A stretch of 64,000 bases of DNA from Engraulis encrasicolus (GCF_034702125.1 NC_085875.1:46093270-46157269); one strand, 5' to 3'; shown: positions 49,690-61,469, counted from the first letter of the stretch. Translations and numbers: made by a program. Notes: generated by a model from the letters alone, not told the origin.

Positions 49690-50879
49690 GGCATTGCCAT
49701 ATGGCAACAAATTCTTTTTTTTTTTTTTTTTAAGTAGAGTATAACAAATATCCACCACTTTTCCCATTGTGAATGAAAATGGGACTTTAATTTTGAAATA
49801 TTTATCAGTTTGACTTTGAAGACATTACCTTATTAGGAAATCCTGTTTTCCCACCCCTTTTATGTGGATGCGCCACACTATGAAGGTCACGTCATAGTGG
49901 GAATCTTTAGTTTTCAAACTTCAAGACATATTTTCATCATAATAAAATTCAACATCAATCTAGGATGAGTAAGCTTTCATTTTTCATCATTTAATCCAAA
50001 TATAAAGTTATGCTTTCTCTGTAAAAATATAAATAATTTGTTGCCATATGGCAACAACATGCGTACAGTGACACTCCTTCTGTATCCCAATGGGCTCCCA
50101 TTGAGTTACATAGGGCAGGGCTCCCATTGAGTTACATAGTGCTCTATTTGCACTTAATATAGAATTTTAACTTGAAAAGATGAACTCTTAACATTATGCT
50201 ATTTGTATACCCCAATTCACAAGTTATATGATATAATATTAACAAATAAGTTAATTTCAGGAGTCACGTGATCGGTTGGACAAGATGGCAGTTTAGTTCA
50301 GCTCTCCTCAACCCCTCGTTGGTTTCCCGCATTGGGGAACATCGAAGGGGAAATAATGNGGGCACACCGGATTTACAGTGGTGAGGATGATTCGAACAGG
50401 CCCCGGCCCCGCACCCTGATTTTTAAGGTGCTACGCTTCACTACCCACCAACGCGTTATACATTTGTCGTTAGCAGAATGGCAATGACCAAGTCACAGTG
50501 CATTAGTTAAGGCCCAGTGTCAGGTCATAGTAGTGTTGTACTGTGGTAGTTAACTTTTCAATGAACACTGTACTTACAGCGTGCCACAGGTGGTACAGCG
50601 TGCATTATGGGCTTCAATGAATTTGAGGACAGACCTAGTGATTACTGAAGTATAGTGCAAATTTCTCTTAATCCAGACAGGTTTTATCAAAGCTACACAA
50701 CAACACAAAACAGTACAAAACAACAAAAAGGCATCACAGAACAATCCAACCAAAAAAATGCAACAAGTCAAACATAGTAACTACCCTGGTATCTGCACAC
50801 TTCCACACATTGAGACATCTGGCAGCAGGACCATAGCACCACATTCAGAGCCCTATGGTCAACACTACATAGCCTGTTT
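49690..50879. other. Non-coding stretch with palindromes and an L1-like 5' end
   Basis: TTAACCCT at 49673 resembles a piggyBac-type end but has no partner. Two GTTGCCATATGGCAAC-like palindromes lie at 49693 and 50040. 50262-50330 resembles an L1 5' UTR (gtcacgtgatc...aagatggca). N at 50359. Confidence 0.4.
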
Positions 50880-51826
50880 TAGGGTGGTTGACGTTTAAGG
50901 GCGTAACGCCAAAAAAAACCCTTGTTTTTCCAATTCCTGAAAAAAAATGATGGATTTTTTTTTTTAATAGAAAAAAATAAAGCACTTAGTGGTCTGTGGA
51001 ATTGCGCCTTATTTTTGACATTTTTGGGAAAATGTGTCCTGTATCAATACATTGCATAGGCATGTCACACCGCAGGAAAAAGAAGTCACATTACAGGAAA
51101 TTCACTGCATTATGGCCATTTTAATCCTTTTGTATACATGCTAACTTGATAATGATATTGTGTTTAATCTTAATATGTGTTTTCATTTATAAAAAAAAAA
51201 AAAAATTCCTTCTATAAGAGCAGTCACACCACAGGACACCATAAAATGAACCTAAGCATTGCGTGACAGAAACATTGCAATATGAAGACATATTAAGAGG
51301 TTAATAGTCACCTTAAACTTCCACAGCACTCTCCAATAACTGAGGTACTGACTGGTTAGGATCCAGTCTTTAAGACCCTTGTAGTTGGCCTTGCAGCTGC
51401 CCATTCACAAACATTGACATACATGTCACCCCACAGGATGCAATTTGTGTTACGAAATTGAACTTGTAGTTAATATTACTGTCTTGAGTTTTTTTCACAT
51501 TCACATATCTTAATATCAAGTTAATATTTATGCAATCATGCCAAATGCTTCATACATTATTCAAAATGTTGTTGGTTAATTTATATATATATATATATAT
51601 TATATTCCAGGTTTCATTAATGTTACAGTCACACCGCAGGATATTTGACATATAAACCTTTACATAAATCTTAACAAAAATGTTTCTTCTCATCTAAGAC
51701 TAATATGAAACGTAATGTACCACATCTTCTTTCATTGACATTTGTTTTTTAAAGGAAAAATAACCGTTTTGTAGATTTTTAACCAATGTTACGAAAAAAC
51801 AAGCCGTCATGTCTCCCACCCTTTAA
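50880..51826. mobile_element. TIR-like element carrying GTCACACCGCAGGA repeats
   Basis: Left AGGGTGGTTGAC and right inverted AGGGTGGGAGAC form weak inverted ends. Inside, five copies of GTCACACCGCAGGA or one- to three-base variants (51064, 51085, 51222, 51425, 51628) all lie in one orientation in AT-rich DNA. No ORF. Confidence 0.5.
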
Positions 51827-52016
51827 CTAACTGCAACACACTTTTAGTGTAGTAGTAACAAAGCCAAAGGCATTAATTCAGAGTTTAAATTGTGATTACA
51901 CACAGCTGCTATCACATTTCTGGTTCTCTATCATTCACATGCCAGAGGGGTGCTCAGTAGTCAATAACCGGTGACCAGCACTGGCACAAATTGCCGAGAC
52001 TCAAAGGTGATATACC

Positions 52017-53615
52017 TCACATAGTGAAAGACGACGGATTTTCACTTTGGTGGCCCTCTGGTGCCTGGAACCTTGACACCACCGGGATGTAGAGATCCTC
52101 CGTCTGCCTCGAAGTGGTGTTGTTGTTGATGTAACTCTTCCCCTTGCACCACAGGTCCTTGATAATCCCCTTGAAGTGGCCCCTGAACTTCACCCCGACG
52201 AAGGCGTAGAGGAAGGGGTTGAGGCAGCAGTGGAGGTAGGCCACGCTCTGCATCACTGCCACGGTGGCCACCCTGATCTGCTCCGCGTAGCAGGACCTCT
52301 CCTTGAACATGTTGGCGGTGTGGGCCAGCAGGGCCACGTTGTAGGGCAGGTGGCAGGCGATGAAGACCAGCACCACGGCCAGCACCACCCTGATGGCCTT
52401 GTGCCGGCCCAGGTTCTTGGCTCGTAGCAGCGTGACCATGATGCTCGAGTAGCAGAAGCCCATGACCAGCAGCGGCAGGAAGAAGCCCACGGATATCCAG
52501 CACCTTCATCAGCTTGGCGGTGTCTGTGTTGTTGCTGCTAAATTTAAAGCTGCACAGGGTTTCTCCGTCCTCCTTGTAGCAGTCGTTGTACATGAAGGTG
52601 GGCATGGACAGGCCGACCGCCAGTGCCCAGATGGCGAGGCAGGCGAGTCGGCTGTACACAAGCCCGTAGGGCCATTGGCCGAAGGACTTTCTGGCCTGCA
52701 CTATGGCCACGTAGCAGTCGCCGCTGATGCAGGCCAGGAGCAGCGTGCTACTGTAGAGGTTGATGCTGTAGGTGCCTCTCAGAAGCTTGCAGGCAGCGGT
52801 GCCCATGGGCCAATGGTTATGCTCGTTGTAGATGATCATGGGCAGGGCCACCACAAACATGAGGTCCGCGAGAGTCACGTTGATGAGGTACACGTCAGTC
52901 ATGGACTTGGCTTTCTTGTAGAACGCATAGGTGACAATGACCAGCATGTTGCCCAGAAGACCGACGATACAGATGAGGGAGTACATATAGGTCTGTATGG
53001 TAATCGCCTTATCGCGGAATTTGTGAATGTCACAAGTATCATTATCATAATCATATGCTTCATATGTATTAGAACATGGAGCACTGTCATTTGTGGACAT
53101 TGGAACACTGGAATTGTGATCATAGTCATCATAGCCATAGTCATAGTCATCCGTCTGAAAGAAAAGTGCAGCATTTCAGCAACATTCTCAAAGAACATGG
53201 TCAAGATTATTCTTGAGTAATCTAATCTCATGTCATATGTGTAGTCTGGAAAAGGTTTTCTACTGAAAAGGCTGCGACATAAACAGATAAGGATAATGCA
53301 AACCAAACCAAAACCAAAGTTCCTATCTCCACTTTGTATTATTAAGGTCATAGGCCTATTACTCAGAAACAGAAACTTACCTGACTCTGTTTTATAGGCT
53401 AAATGTGTCCTTTCACAATTTATTTTATTTCATTGTGGAATGGTGCTTTTATCAATCATAGCATAATGAATCTATATAGGCTACTCTTCTTGTGTTTACA
53501 ATATTGTGGAATAAATATAATCTTTCTATATCAATATAAATGGCTGTAATCTGAATGTACGATACACAAATTATAAATTAGTAGATCAGATACTTACCAG
53601 ATCATTGATATCCAT
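52017..53615 (-). CDS. ccr6: CCR6-like chemokine receptor (7TM GPCR), with a frameshift in TM5 and DCY in place of DRY
   Basis: Exon 1 (53598-53615) encodes MDINDL before a gtaagta donor. Exon 2 runs from 53154, after ttctttcag, to TGA at 52017. The N-terminus is rich in Asp and Tyr, as in chemokine receptors with sulfated tyrosines. TM1-TM7 are recognisable: SLICIVGLLGN, KSMTDVYLINVTLADL, AIVQARKSF after TM3, RHKAIRVVLAVVLVFIACHLPYN (TM6) and LHCCLNPFLYAFVG with NPxxY (TM7). The tail has KDLWC and ends SSFTM. These fit CCR6, a G-protein-coupled receptor for CCL20-type chemokines, better than ACKR4. Near 52494 the frame must shift by one base between KVLDI and VGFFLPLL, so the long frame reads nonsense after that point. 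The DRY arginine is Cys (codon 52714-52716). Either an assembly or sequence error, or a young pseudogene, explains the shift. Length is about 384 residues if the frames are taken together. Confidence 0.85.
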
Positions 53616-53689
53616 CTGTACAGCAAAGAAGTGTGTACAGATGGATGTGCTCAGGGGCATCTGCTCTTGGCGGTTCGGCTGTGGTCCCA

Positions 53690-53695
53690 TTTATA
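53690..53695 (-). promoter_or_regulatory. TATA box upstream of the CCR6-like gene
   Basis: TATAAA on the minus strand, about 75 bases before the exon 1 ATG at 53615. That leaves a short 5' UTR of roughly 45-50 bases. No other start signal lies between it and the GT repeat at 53744-53782. Confidence 0.5.
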
Positions 53696-53802
53696 TGTGC
53701 TGCTGCTGCGTCATGCCCCATTTCCCGCCCACATACCTGTGTGGGTGGGTGTGTTTGTGTATGTGTGTGTGTGTGTGTGTGTGGTCCTTGATAAGACTGT
53801 CG

Positions 53803-54170
53803 TGTTATGAATTACCAGTGAGTCCAGCTCGTAATTAACATGGCTTTATTGAATAACAGACTCGTATTCAACCCCGGGCCAATAACCCCTGGCCCCGGAA
53901 CTGGACCGTAAACCCCGCCCCAGTAATGATGTCATAACAGATAAGAAACAATCCACCACATCTCTCCTTCCTAGAGCCAACCAGGTAGACTGCTGGTTGA
54001 CTCACCAGACCTTGGAGGTTTATTCTGCCTCCTTTGCTGGAAGGTCTGTTCCCTGTCTAAACCTGAACTTCACATATTGTGAATTAAACATGTAATGAAT
54101 TTAAACAAAACAAATGTAACTATTAAAACTATGAACTAAGTCAATACTTGAACAGACAAGTAAACACATT
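53803..54170 (-). mobile_element. Probable 3' LTR of the minus-strand Gypsy element
   Basis: On the minus strand a purine-rich tract (54190-54235) precedes this block. An AATAAA signal lies near its end (about 53843-53848), and it closes with ...CATAACA at 53803. The start is not certain because the TG boundary is ambiguous. Confidence 0.45.
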
Positions 54171-54272
54171 TATTTTACTCTTGTCCCCCATTCCCCCTTT
54201 TTTTTTTTTTTTCTCCCCAGGCCAGTGTCTGTATAGGCCTATGCCATTACAAATCCAACCTCGTAGGTCGCA

Positions 54273-54960
54273 CTATGACCCTGCCAGACCTCGTCCTCGG
54301 AGTAGCAGGGTTGCGCTCTGCTCCAGGCTGGATGGAGAGGGTAGCTCCGGCGCCCCTCTGCTGTCCTCCTCTCCCAATTCCTGCATGGGAATCAGGTGAT
54401 GCCGGTTGCGCCGCACTGTCCCATGGGGTGCGTCCACGAGATAGGAACGTGGAGTAGTGTGGCTGCTGATCACCGTACCAGATGCTCTCTGGTCCGTCAT
54501 CCACACTTCTTGTCCAGGTGAAAGGTCACCGAGGGGTCGAGCACGGTGACGCCTGTTGTAGTAGTGTGCATCCAAAGCGTGCTTCGCTTTTTCCTTCTGA
54601 ATCACTGCGCTGCTGTCAGGGAGTGCAGGATCCAGCAGTGTAGGAAGTGTAGGTACAGTAGTGCGCAGCCTTCGCCCCATTAAGAGCTGAGCAGGACTGT
54701 ATCCGTTGTGTAGTGGTGTCGTTCTGTATGAAAGCAGGGCTAGATAGGGGTCGACAGCCTTTTTGAGGAGTTCCTTGACTGTCTTGACGGCGCGCTCAGC
54801 CTCCCCATTACTCTGGGGGAATTTCGGACTGCTTGTGATGTGGCGAAAATCGTAAGACACTGCAAACTCCGCAAATGCTGCCCCCGAAAACTGCGGGCCG
54901 TTGTCTATCATCAACGCTTCTGGAATGCCGTGCATATTCGGCATTTTAGGATGAATGATG
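54273..54960 (-). pseudogene. Ty3/Gypsy integrase C-terminal fragment
   Basis: The frame reads HGIPEALMIDNGPQF, SSPKFPQSNGEAERAVKTVK and YRTTPLHNGYSPAQLLMGRRLRT. These carry the second Asp and the Glu of the integrase DDE core. A VWMTDQRASGTV C-terminal domain follows. The upstream pol is cut at about 54945-54960, where sequence belonging to a plus-oriented LTR begins. It is inactive. Confidence 0.88.
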
Positions 54961-54990
54961 TTCCTGGGTCTCCCCTGGGGAGGGGGGAAA

Positions 54991-55172
54991 TGTTATGTCT
55001 GCTCTGTTGCCTGTGCTGATATTTCATATTTCCTGATGTTACTTGAAGACGACATAATAACATTTGTGCAGGGCATGCTGGGATGCGAGTTCAGTGAAAT
55101 AAACATCTGGTATGGCTAGACTTTGACAGCTCTGTGTGTAGCGTATTGTTTACAGTTTTATTGTACATAACA
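54991..55172 (+). mobile_element. Solo or orphan LTR
   Basis: Begins TGTTATGT and ends ACATAACA (8-bp inverted ends) and contains AATAAA. The purine run ctggggaggggggaaa lies directly upstream, like a polypurine tract, so this should be a plus-oriented 3' LTR. It does not match the LTR at 53803, so two elements are nested or joined here. Confidence 0.5.
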
Positions 55173-55478
55173 CTGGGGGGAAAATCTTAATTTTATGCAG
55201 CCCATGGGATCATTTCAAATGTGTATTACACAGTTGGCCCACAGTCACATACACCATTAACGTATGTCGTAACAAGACTTGAACATGAAATTTGGTTGTC
55301 AGAGGAATATGAGTGGGCCCAGGCTAATGAAACAGCTCATTCATATGTAACACAATATGAACTACCGTGCATGATGATGGAGAAGAGTGTATGTAACATT
55401 TTAAAACACTACCCCTGTAGACCTAAATTAGCTGTTACCAGAATGGCAATGACCAAGTCGTTACATATTAGGCCTACT

Positions 55479-55770
55479 TAAAGGTGCGCTGTGTAGGATG
55501 TTGGCTAGAGTATTGCAACTATGCTGCTCATTGAAACAGTGCTGACCATTGCCAAATTAGATCTTTTCATTATTAATTACTAAATACTGTAATAGGTCTA
55601 AAGTGATATTTAATAGTATGACCAAAGTACAGTAAGTTTGCAGCTAAAATTTCTATTTCTGGAAATTCAAAATGGCGGTCATAACAAATAGCCTACTTTG
55701 AATTTCATGGTGGTGGTAAGTATTCATTAAAAAGGTCGCCTAACATCTGTTAATGGGCAGCAGTAGTATT
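55479..55770 (+). mobile_element. Left part of the AAAGGTGCACTG MITE family
   Basis: Starts AAAGGTGCGCTGTGTAGGAT and continues with tgctgctcattgaaacagtg. The right end is lost, and a SINE follows from 55812. Confidence 0.55.
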
Positions 55771-55811
55771 AGTATTACTCTGGAAATAATACTAAAAATA
55801 TTACACACAAA

Positions 55812-56080
55812 ACAACACAGGGGCAGTTGTGGCTGAGTGGTTAGAGCACTGGGTTGGCAACCCAAGGGTTCCCGGTTCAATGCCCGACCGAACCACGGCT
55901 GAAGTGCCCTTGAGCAAGGCACCTAACCCCCACACTGCTCCCCAGGCGCCGCTCAGCAGGCAGCCCACTGCTATGGAATACTAGTGTGTGTACTTCATGT
56001 GATTCACTAGTCCAAATGGGATAAATGCAGAGAAGGAATTTCCCCTAGGGGACCAAAATTGGCTCCAATCCTAATTGGCT
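55812..56080 (+). mobile_element. tRNA-derived SINE (second family)
   Basis: A box TGGCTGAGTGG at 55830-55840 and B box GGTTCAATGCC at 55874-55884. The body has gtgcccttgagcaaggcacc and cactgctccccag, then gggataaatgcagag. This body is widespread in fish SINEs. Confidence 0.75.
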
Positions 56081-57085
56081 TCATTTAATATTACACAAAA
56101 AGAAATATTTAGTTTGGCCTAACTTTATTTCAGATTTTGATTTTGGCATTTTGTCTTAATACTCCTGGCTTAGATCCTTCAAAACCCACTTGTAAATACT
56201 GTATTTTGAGTTGTGCTTATAGTCCAGATGTGTGCCATTCTAAAATACAAATAGAAAACAGTTTTGCGATGTCAAATCTGAGACCGATTTGGATATGCTG
56301 CCAGTTCGATTTTTTCCTGTAAAAATAGGTATGTTTTGCTTACACACATAACTTACATAGCCAAATTCAAAACCCACTTGAATATCCACATTTTAGTTTA
56401 ATTGATAGGTGAACATAGGCCAACACCTTGCAGAAATAATCCAGCATGATTTGACTCAATGTAACCACTGTGGGGAACGGATAGCCTTTGCTTATTTTGG
56501 CAGCAAGAGCAGTTCTGCTTCCACTGAACTGTTTTTTTTTCACGAGAACTGGGTAGCCTACCCACTATGAGACGCCGCAGTGGGTTCTGTGAGGTGTCCT
56601 TAGCTCGTTCATTTATTGTGGTCCCAGTTTTCCACTGTATCCGCATTGGTTACATGACTTATTACCCTATTCACGTTAGTTTTTTCTGCTACAGTTGCCG
56701 TTACGCTTAGTTTTATTTAGCTGCAAGTCATGGGTTGAAATGTTGGGTTACTGCCGCCCCATATCCATTCCTGGTCATGGATCAGCGTAAAGTTATGTTT
56801 TGTGTCTGTCCTTTTTATTTTGTCGTTCTCCTCTTGAGTTTTGTCTTTGTCTTTGTCTTACCTAGGCCTATTTTGTCCTTGTCTATGTCTGTCCATGTAA
56901 TGTTTTGTCTTGTCACTGAGGGGATGCTTGATGACAGTCTTGGTTTTAATTAGGCCTATTTCTACTTTTTTGAGGATTCCACTACTGATAATCTACCATT
57001 ATTTTACACTACCACCATAGTTACACTCGGGTTGCTGCGGGGACTCAGTTAGGTCTAGTATTATTTTGCCTTCTCATAGAACCAT

Positions 57086-57470
57086 TTGATCATGTCAATG
57101 GTTGACCTTTCCGTACTTGTATGGAATGTTGGTGGCTTAAATGCACCACACAAGCGCTCCAGTCTCTTGTCAGTGCTACGGCGTCGGAAAATCGATATCG
57201 GCCTCTTGCAAGAAACACACTTGTTGAGCAACGACTCCAACCGTCTAGCAAATAAGTTTTACCATGTAATTGCATCTTCATCTTATCAAACGAAAACGAG
57301 GGGAGTGGCGGTTGTTAAGCCTTGTCTTGAATGTCTTCCCATAAAGGTAGGCCTACTGGCAGTCGAAACCGATAGGCCTACGGAAGGGAGACTGGTCATT
57401 GTTAAATCCGAACTACATGGGCGGAAATTAGCCATAGCCTCTGTTTATGCTCCAAATAAATTTGAAAGTG
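57086..57470 (+). pseudogene. L1-type LINE ORF2 endonuclease fragment
   Basis: The frame reads VWNVGGLNAPHKRSSLLSVLRRRKIDIGLLQETHL and then, further on, LAIASVYAPN. These are the N-terminal motifs of the APE-type endonuclease of L1 ORF2, with the catalytic Asn and Glu (QETH) kept. It stops after about 128 residues where a SINE begins near 57480. No RT follows. Confidence 0.85.
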
Positions 57471-57479
57471 AAAGCCCAT

Positions 57480-57765
57480 TGGGAAACTCCAACTCCCATT
57501 GTCATTGTGACACAGCACACAAGTGAACACTGCACACAACGAAATTGCATTTATGCCTCACCTGTGCAAGGGGGCAGCCCTCAGTGGCGCCCCATGGGGA
57601 GCAGTGCGGTGGGACGGTACCATGCTCAGGGTACCTCAGTCATGGAGGAGGATGGGGGAGATCACTGGTTAATTACTTCCCCCACCAACCTGGCGGGTTG
57701 GGAGTCGAACTGGCAACCTTTGCGATACAAGTCTGACGCCCTAACCACTTACCCAAGACTGCCCT
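57480..57765 (-). mobile_element. tRNA-derived SINE with head
   Basis: On the minus strand the head has an A-box-like ggtaagtggttaggg and a B-box-like gttcgactccc (57690-57757). The body matches 596-755. It follows the L1 endonuclease fragment and its head runs into a 20-bp tandem repeat. Confidence 0.7.
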
Positions 57766-57822
57766 GCTCACCCATGACTGCCCTGCTCACCCATGACTTC
57801 CCTGCTCACCCATGACTGCCCT
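57754..57822. repeat. 20-bp minisatellite
   Basis: About 3.5 units of ctgctcacccatgactgccc, beginning within the SINE head. Confidence 0.85.
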
Positions 57823-58587
57823 TTGTTGAATTTGATAAATTCTTCTATTATTCATTAACCACCTCTATGTTAGCCTAGATCTGACTTCATGAATAAAGAC
57901 CTGGGCAAATATAGCCCATAAAATTCAATAGGCTCATACTTTCTCATGATGTAAGCCAACAGTAGACAAGTTGTGTTTGGATACACAGGCTATACCGCAA
58001 TGTATGCTATAAGATGCATACCAGTTTCTGCGGCACTCTGGGCTGTTGGGATACTTTCTCGGCGGTGCAACATCAATTATAACTCCGAAGTGTGCGTGTG
58101 CACGCGCACACTTTTGTGTAGGCTGTAGCCAGAGTAGTCTACGCCTACTGTTGCGTAGGCCTATGTGTGTATTTTTTTTAAATTATTTGTTGGTCTTCAA
58201 AGGTAGGCCTAGTGTTTATTTGCATACTTTTTGCACACAATTTATCAAACAAATTATGAGATACAAATTTGGAATTGGTTATATCTGCTAAAACAGTAGG
58301 CCTATCATCATTATGGCTGCCATTTTTTTTCAGTTGGCCACCAAAAAGACCCAAAAAAGCACATATTGCGACAAACAATAGGGATTCATTGTACATATGA
58401 CAAATGAACTTTGAAGACTGGAGCTAACAAATTGCATACAACCTGACATGACCTGACATTACATGTTACCTTTAAGCATCTTAAAAACACTTGCACATGG
58501 CCTACTTAGATGAATAGCCTATAACTCTTCCAGAGTAGGCCTACCACTCTTTCTTTCACAGAGTACTTTACACATATTTTCCTACTT

Positions 58588-59416
58588 AGGGGAGAACGCG
58601 GTGGGTTGTCACATTTTTTACTTGCATCTAATTTCAGGAAAAACAGTATATTGCAAGGGAACCATTTCTACACAGGTGTGATGCTACATCTGTCAGGTAG
58701 GCCTATATTTGTATAGTTAATGCATTCTCTTCAAAAGATATGGGCTCTCAAAGGCACCATGTGCAACCCCTGTTGCGGGGTTGGTTGTCACCCTATGGAA
58801 TTGGTTGTCACAATGGTATTCTAATGGGGGGAAATGGACAATTTCAACATTAAATAAAAATGATACATTTCCAATTTCAATTGAATGTGGATCTAACCCT
58901 CATGCATACAGAATCATTAAATGGTCCATTTGCTGCTTCTTACACTCTAGAACTTTAAAAATGCAAATAGGCCTATTTCACACACAAACTGAATATAAAA
59001 CATCTCATGCCCCACATACAATGACAACCAACCCCGGTAGCCGTGTGACAACCAACCCCAACTCTTTCGGAGTCTGGTTCCCACATGGATTGCCTTAGCT
59101 AAGAATAAATTAAACAAAATGGTAGCTTACTCTTTATACTTTCAAATGGCATACTGATCTTGATGCCAGCCCATAGTGCAATGAATAAAAAGGAAAACAT
59201 TAGACCTCTGAAAATGGTCATTTTTTCATGTGAAAAACACATTATGTTGTCTCACCTCAAGGATATTATGTTTTTACCTCCAATATCAACGTAGATGTCC
59301 TGTGACATTAATTACAAACATTCAAGTTTCAACTGTTTTGATCAGCGACCTAGAGAGGCTAAGATATGATGAGTTTGACAACCAGAACTTGTGACAACCA
59401 ACCCCATTCTCCTCTA
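58588..59416. mobile_element. TIR element with symmetric GGTTGGTTGTCAC repeats
   Basis: Inverted ends around AGGGGAGAACGCGGTGGGTT and AGAGGAGAATGGGGTTGGTT. Motif copies on the top strand at 58601, 58777 and 58801, and on the bottom strand at 59022, 59045, 59373 and 59391. They point inward from the two ends. No transposase frame. Confidence 0.65.
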
Positions 59417-60016
59417 CTACCAATTAGACCACTCTATTGCTCTAATATCAAATTCTGGGTCGTATAACCAGATACCACGAACCCCCTCCCCCAAAATAAT
59501 GTCCAGCAATAGCAAGCATTGGACTTACTACCAGTCCAGTCACACATTTACTGAATGATTTTAAGACAGTGTGCTGTGTATTTTTTTAAGTAACCTGTGA
59601 TAATGTAAAACAAAACAAAAAAACACCACTTAGCACCCTGTGCACTTGGTATCTGCTAGTGATTGAGTGATGACTATTATGTCCTTGATTTTAAGTCGCT
59701 TTGGTTAAAAAAAAATCTGCCAAATGCAATGTAATTTAATGTAGGCCTAATAATGTGCAGTGTGGACATTCTCATTTTTGAGTCCTGTATGGGTTGAGTG
59801 CAGTGCACAGGGCAAAGTCATGTTGCACAGTCACACTACATGTGCAACGGTGAAATTGTGACTGCATTACTTTGGTTGTACTTTCATCACATAAATATGA
59901 TTTTAACGTTTCACTATTCAGTCACTCTAATCTGTGTGCTTTCTCCTCTGCTAGGAGGACTGTTCATGTTAGTGTAAATAAATAAATATGACTTTGGCGT
60001 CACTTAAGTCAGGTTA
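59417..60016. other. Non-coding, nothing recognised
   Basis: AT-rich, no exon or TE end supported. Confidence 0.5.
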
Positions 60017-60235
60017 GCCGTGGCCTAGTAGTAAAGGAGATAGGCTTCAGATCAGAGGGCTGCAGGTTTGAATCCCACACTTCCACTCTCTGTCTCACTC
60101 CATGGCTGAGGTGCCCTTGAGCAAACCCTAAACCTGCACTGCTCAGGAGTTGTAACCAATACCCTGCACTTGAAAACAAAACAAATTGTGATTTGTTTTG
60201 GATAAAAGCGTCAGCTAAATACAGCGTGTATACTG
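60017..60235 (+). mobile_element. tRNA-derived SINE (second family, different head)
   Basis: A box TGGCCTAGTAG (60021-60031) and B box GGTTTGAATCC (60065-60075). Body gaggtgcccttgagcaaac, ending gataaaagcgtcagctaaat. Confidence 0.7.
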
Positions 60236-60734
60236 TATATGATGTAAGTGTAGTGTAGTCAGAGCGGTGGATACTGGCTGCAGAGCTCCACCTAGTGGTG
60301 GATGCAGTAGTGTCATCACCACTTGAGCCTCGAGACATTTTCTTAGTCACCTTCTGGGCATAGGTTCTCAACCAAATATGGTCGCCTGAAATGTCTAGTT
60401 AAAGAATACTGAGAAATGTTACTATTGACTATAACAACTAATTAAAATTATGAGCAATCTTATATCTTTTCAGAAATATCTAGGTTTAATAGCCTATAAG
60501 TTACCTGCAGGGGGCCCAAAATTCGAATCTCTCATGGGGCCCAACATTTCTGGTGGCGCCCCTTCCCTACCTGACCTATTTTACTATACTCCCAGCTGTC
60601 CCAGGCCCAGGGAGATGTGGGGGGGGGGGGGGGGCATAATTGGGTCCTCATTACATTCAATATAAGGTAGGGGGCCCCTTTCAGGTGATTTTGTCCTAGG
60701 CCCAGCCAAAGCTATCAGCGGCCTTACACACACA

Positions 60735-60763
60735 CGCACGGATGCACGGACACACGCACGCAC

Positions 60764-60836
<73 letters not shown>

Positions 60837-60840
60837 NACA
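60735..60840. repeat. CA microsatellite with one unresolved base
   Basis: CA repeat with CG-containing start. N at 60837. Confidence 0.95.
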
Positions 60841-61469
60841 GCATCCCAAGTGTCCCAACAAGTGTAAGTCTTTCCCAAGCATCCAGTTTGTCTCCTCCAT
60901 CAAGTTATTCATGTCAGTTTCCACAGTTGACGGTCCTATGATGGTCATTCACAGCGTTGGTCATCATATTTAAACCTACCATTACTTCCTCATCTAGTTG
61001 TGTCTGTTTGAAATGCCACAAGCTGCGTGTATCTGTGCAGCACACATTTGCACTACACAATCACAATACATTATGTAATTTTGCAGTGCGCATGCATTCT
61101 CAGTCTGCCTTTTCACAGCCTGCGCCATCACAAACAAGCCCGTTGACACGCATGGATCATCACAGACCGGTAATGAAGTGGGTAAGACAGAAGTAAATGT
61201 CGTGCTGTCCAGTGCTTGAAGTGGAAAAAAAAGAAGTGCAGGAACCCTAACTGTCCGATTATATCAGCCAAAAATAAGTGAAGGAACCCTCTCCACTTAT
61301 AAAATGTGGCGCACAAGATTAGTGCAGGAACTCTGATGATGAAAATTAAGAGTCCCCCTGAGTCTCTCCCTCCCCCACTTCAAGCACTGGTGCTGTCAGC
61401 AGATACGTAAATGTCAAAGTGACAAATTCACTTTGGCTCATGACACAGCACACCACAGCATACCTTGCA

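Noticed and set aside
52462..53220. 252-codon plus-strand frame
   Set aside because: Antisense shadow of the CCR6-like exon, with no motif of its own.
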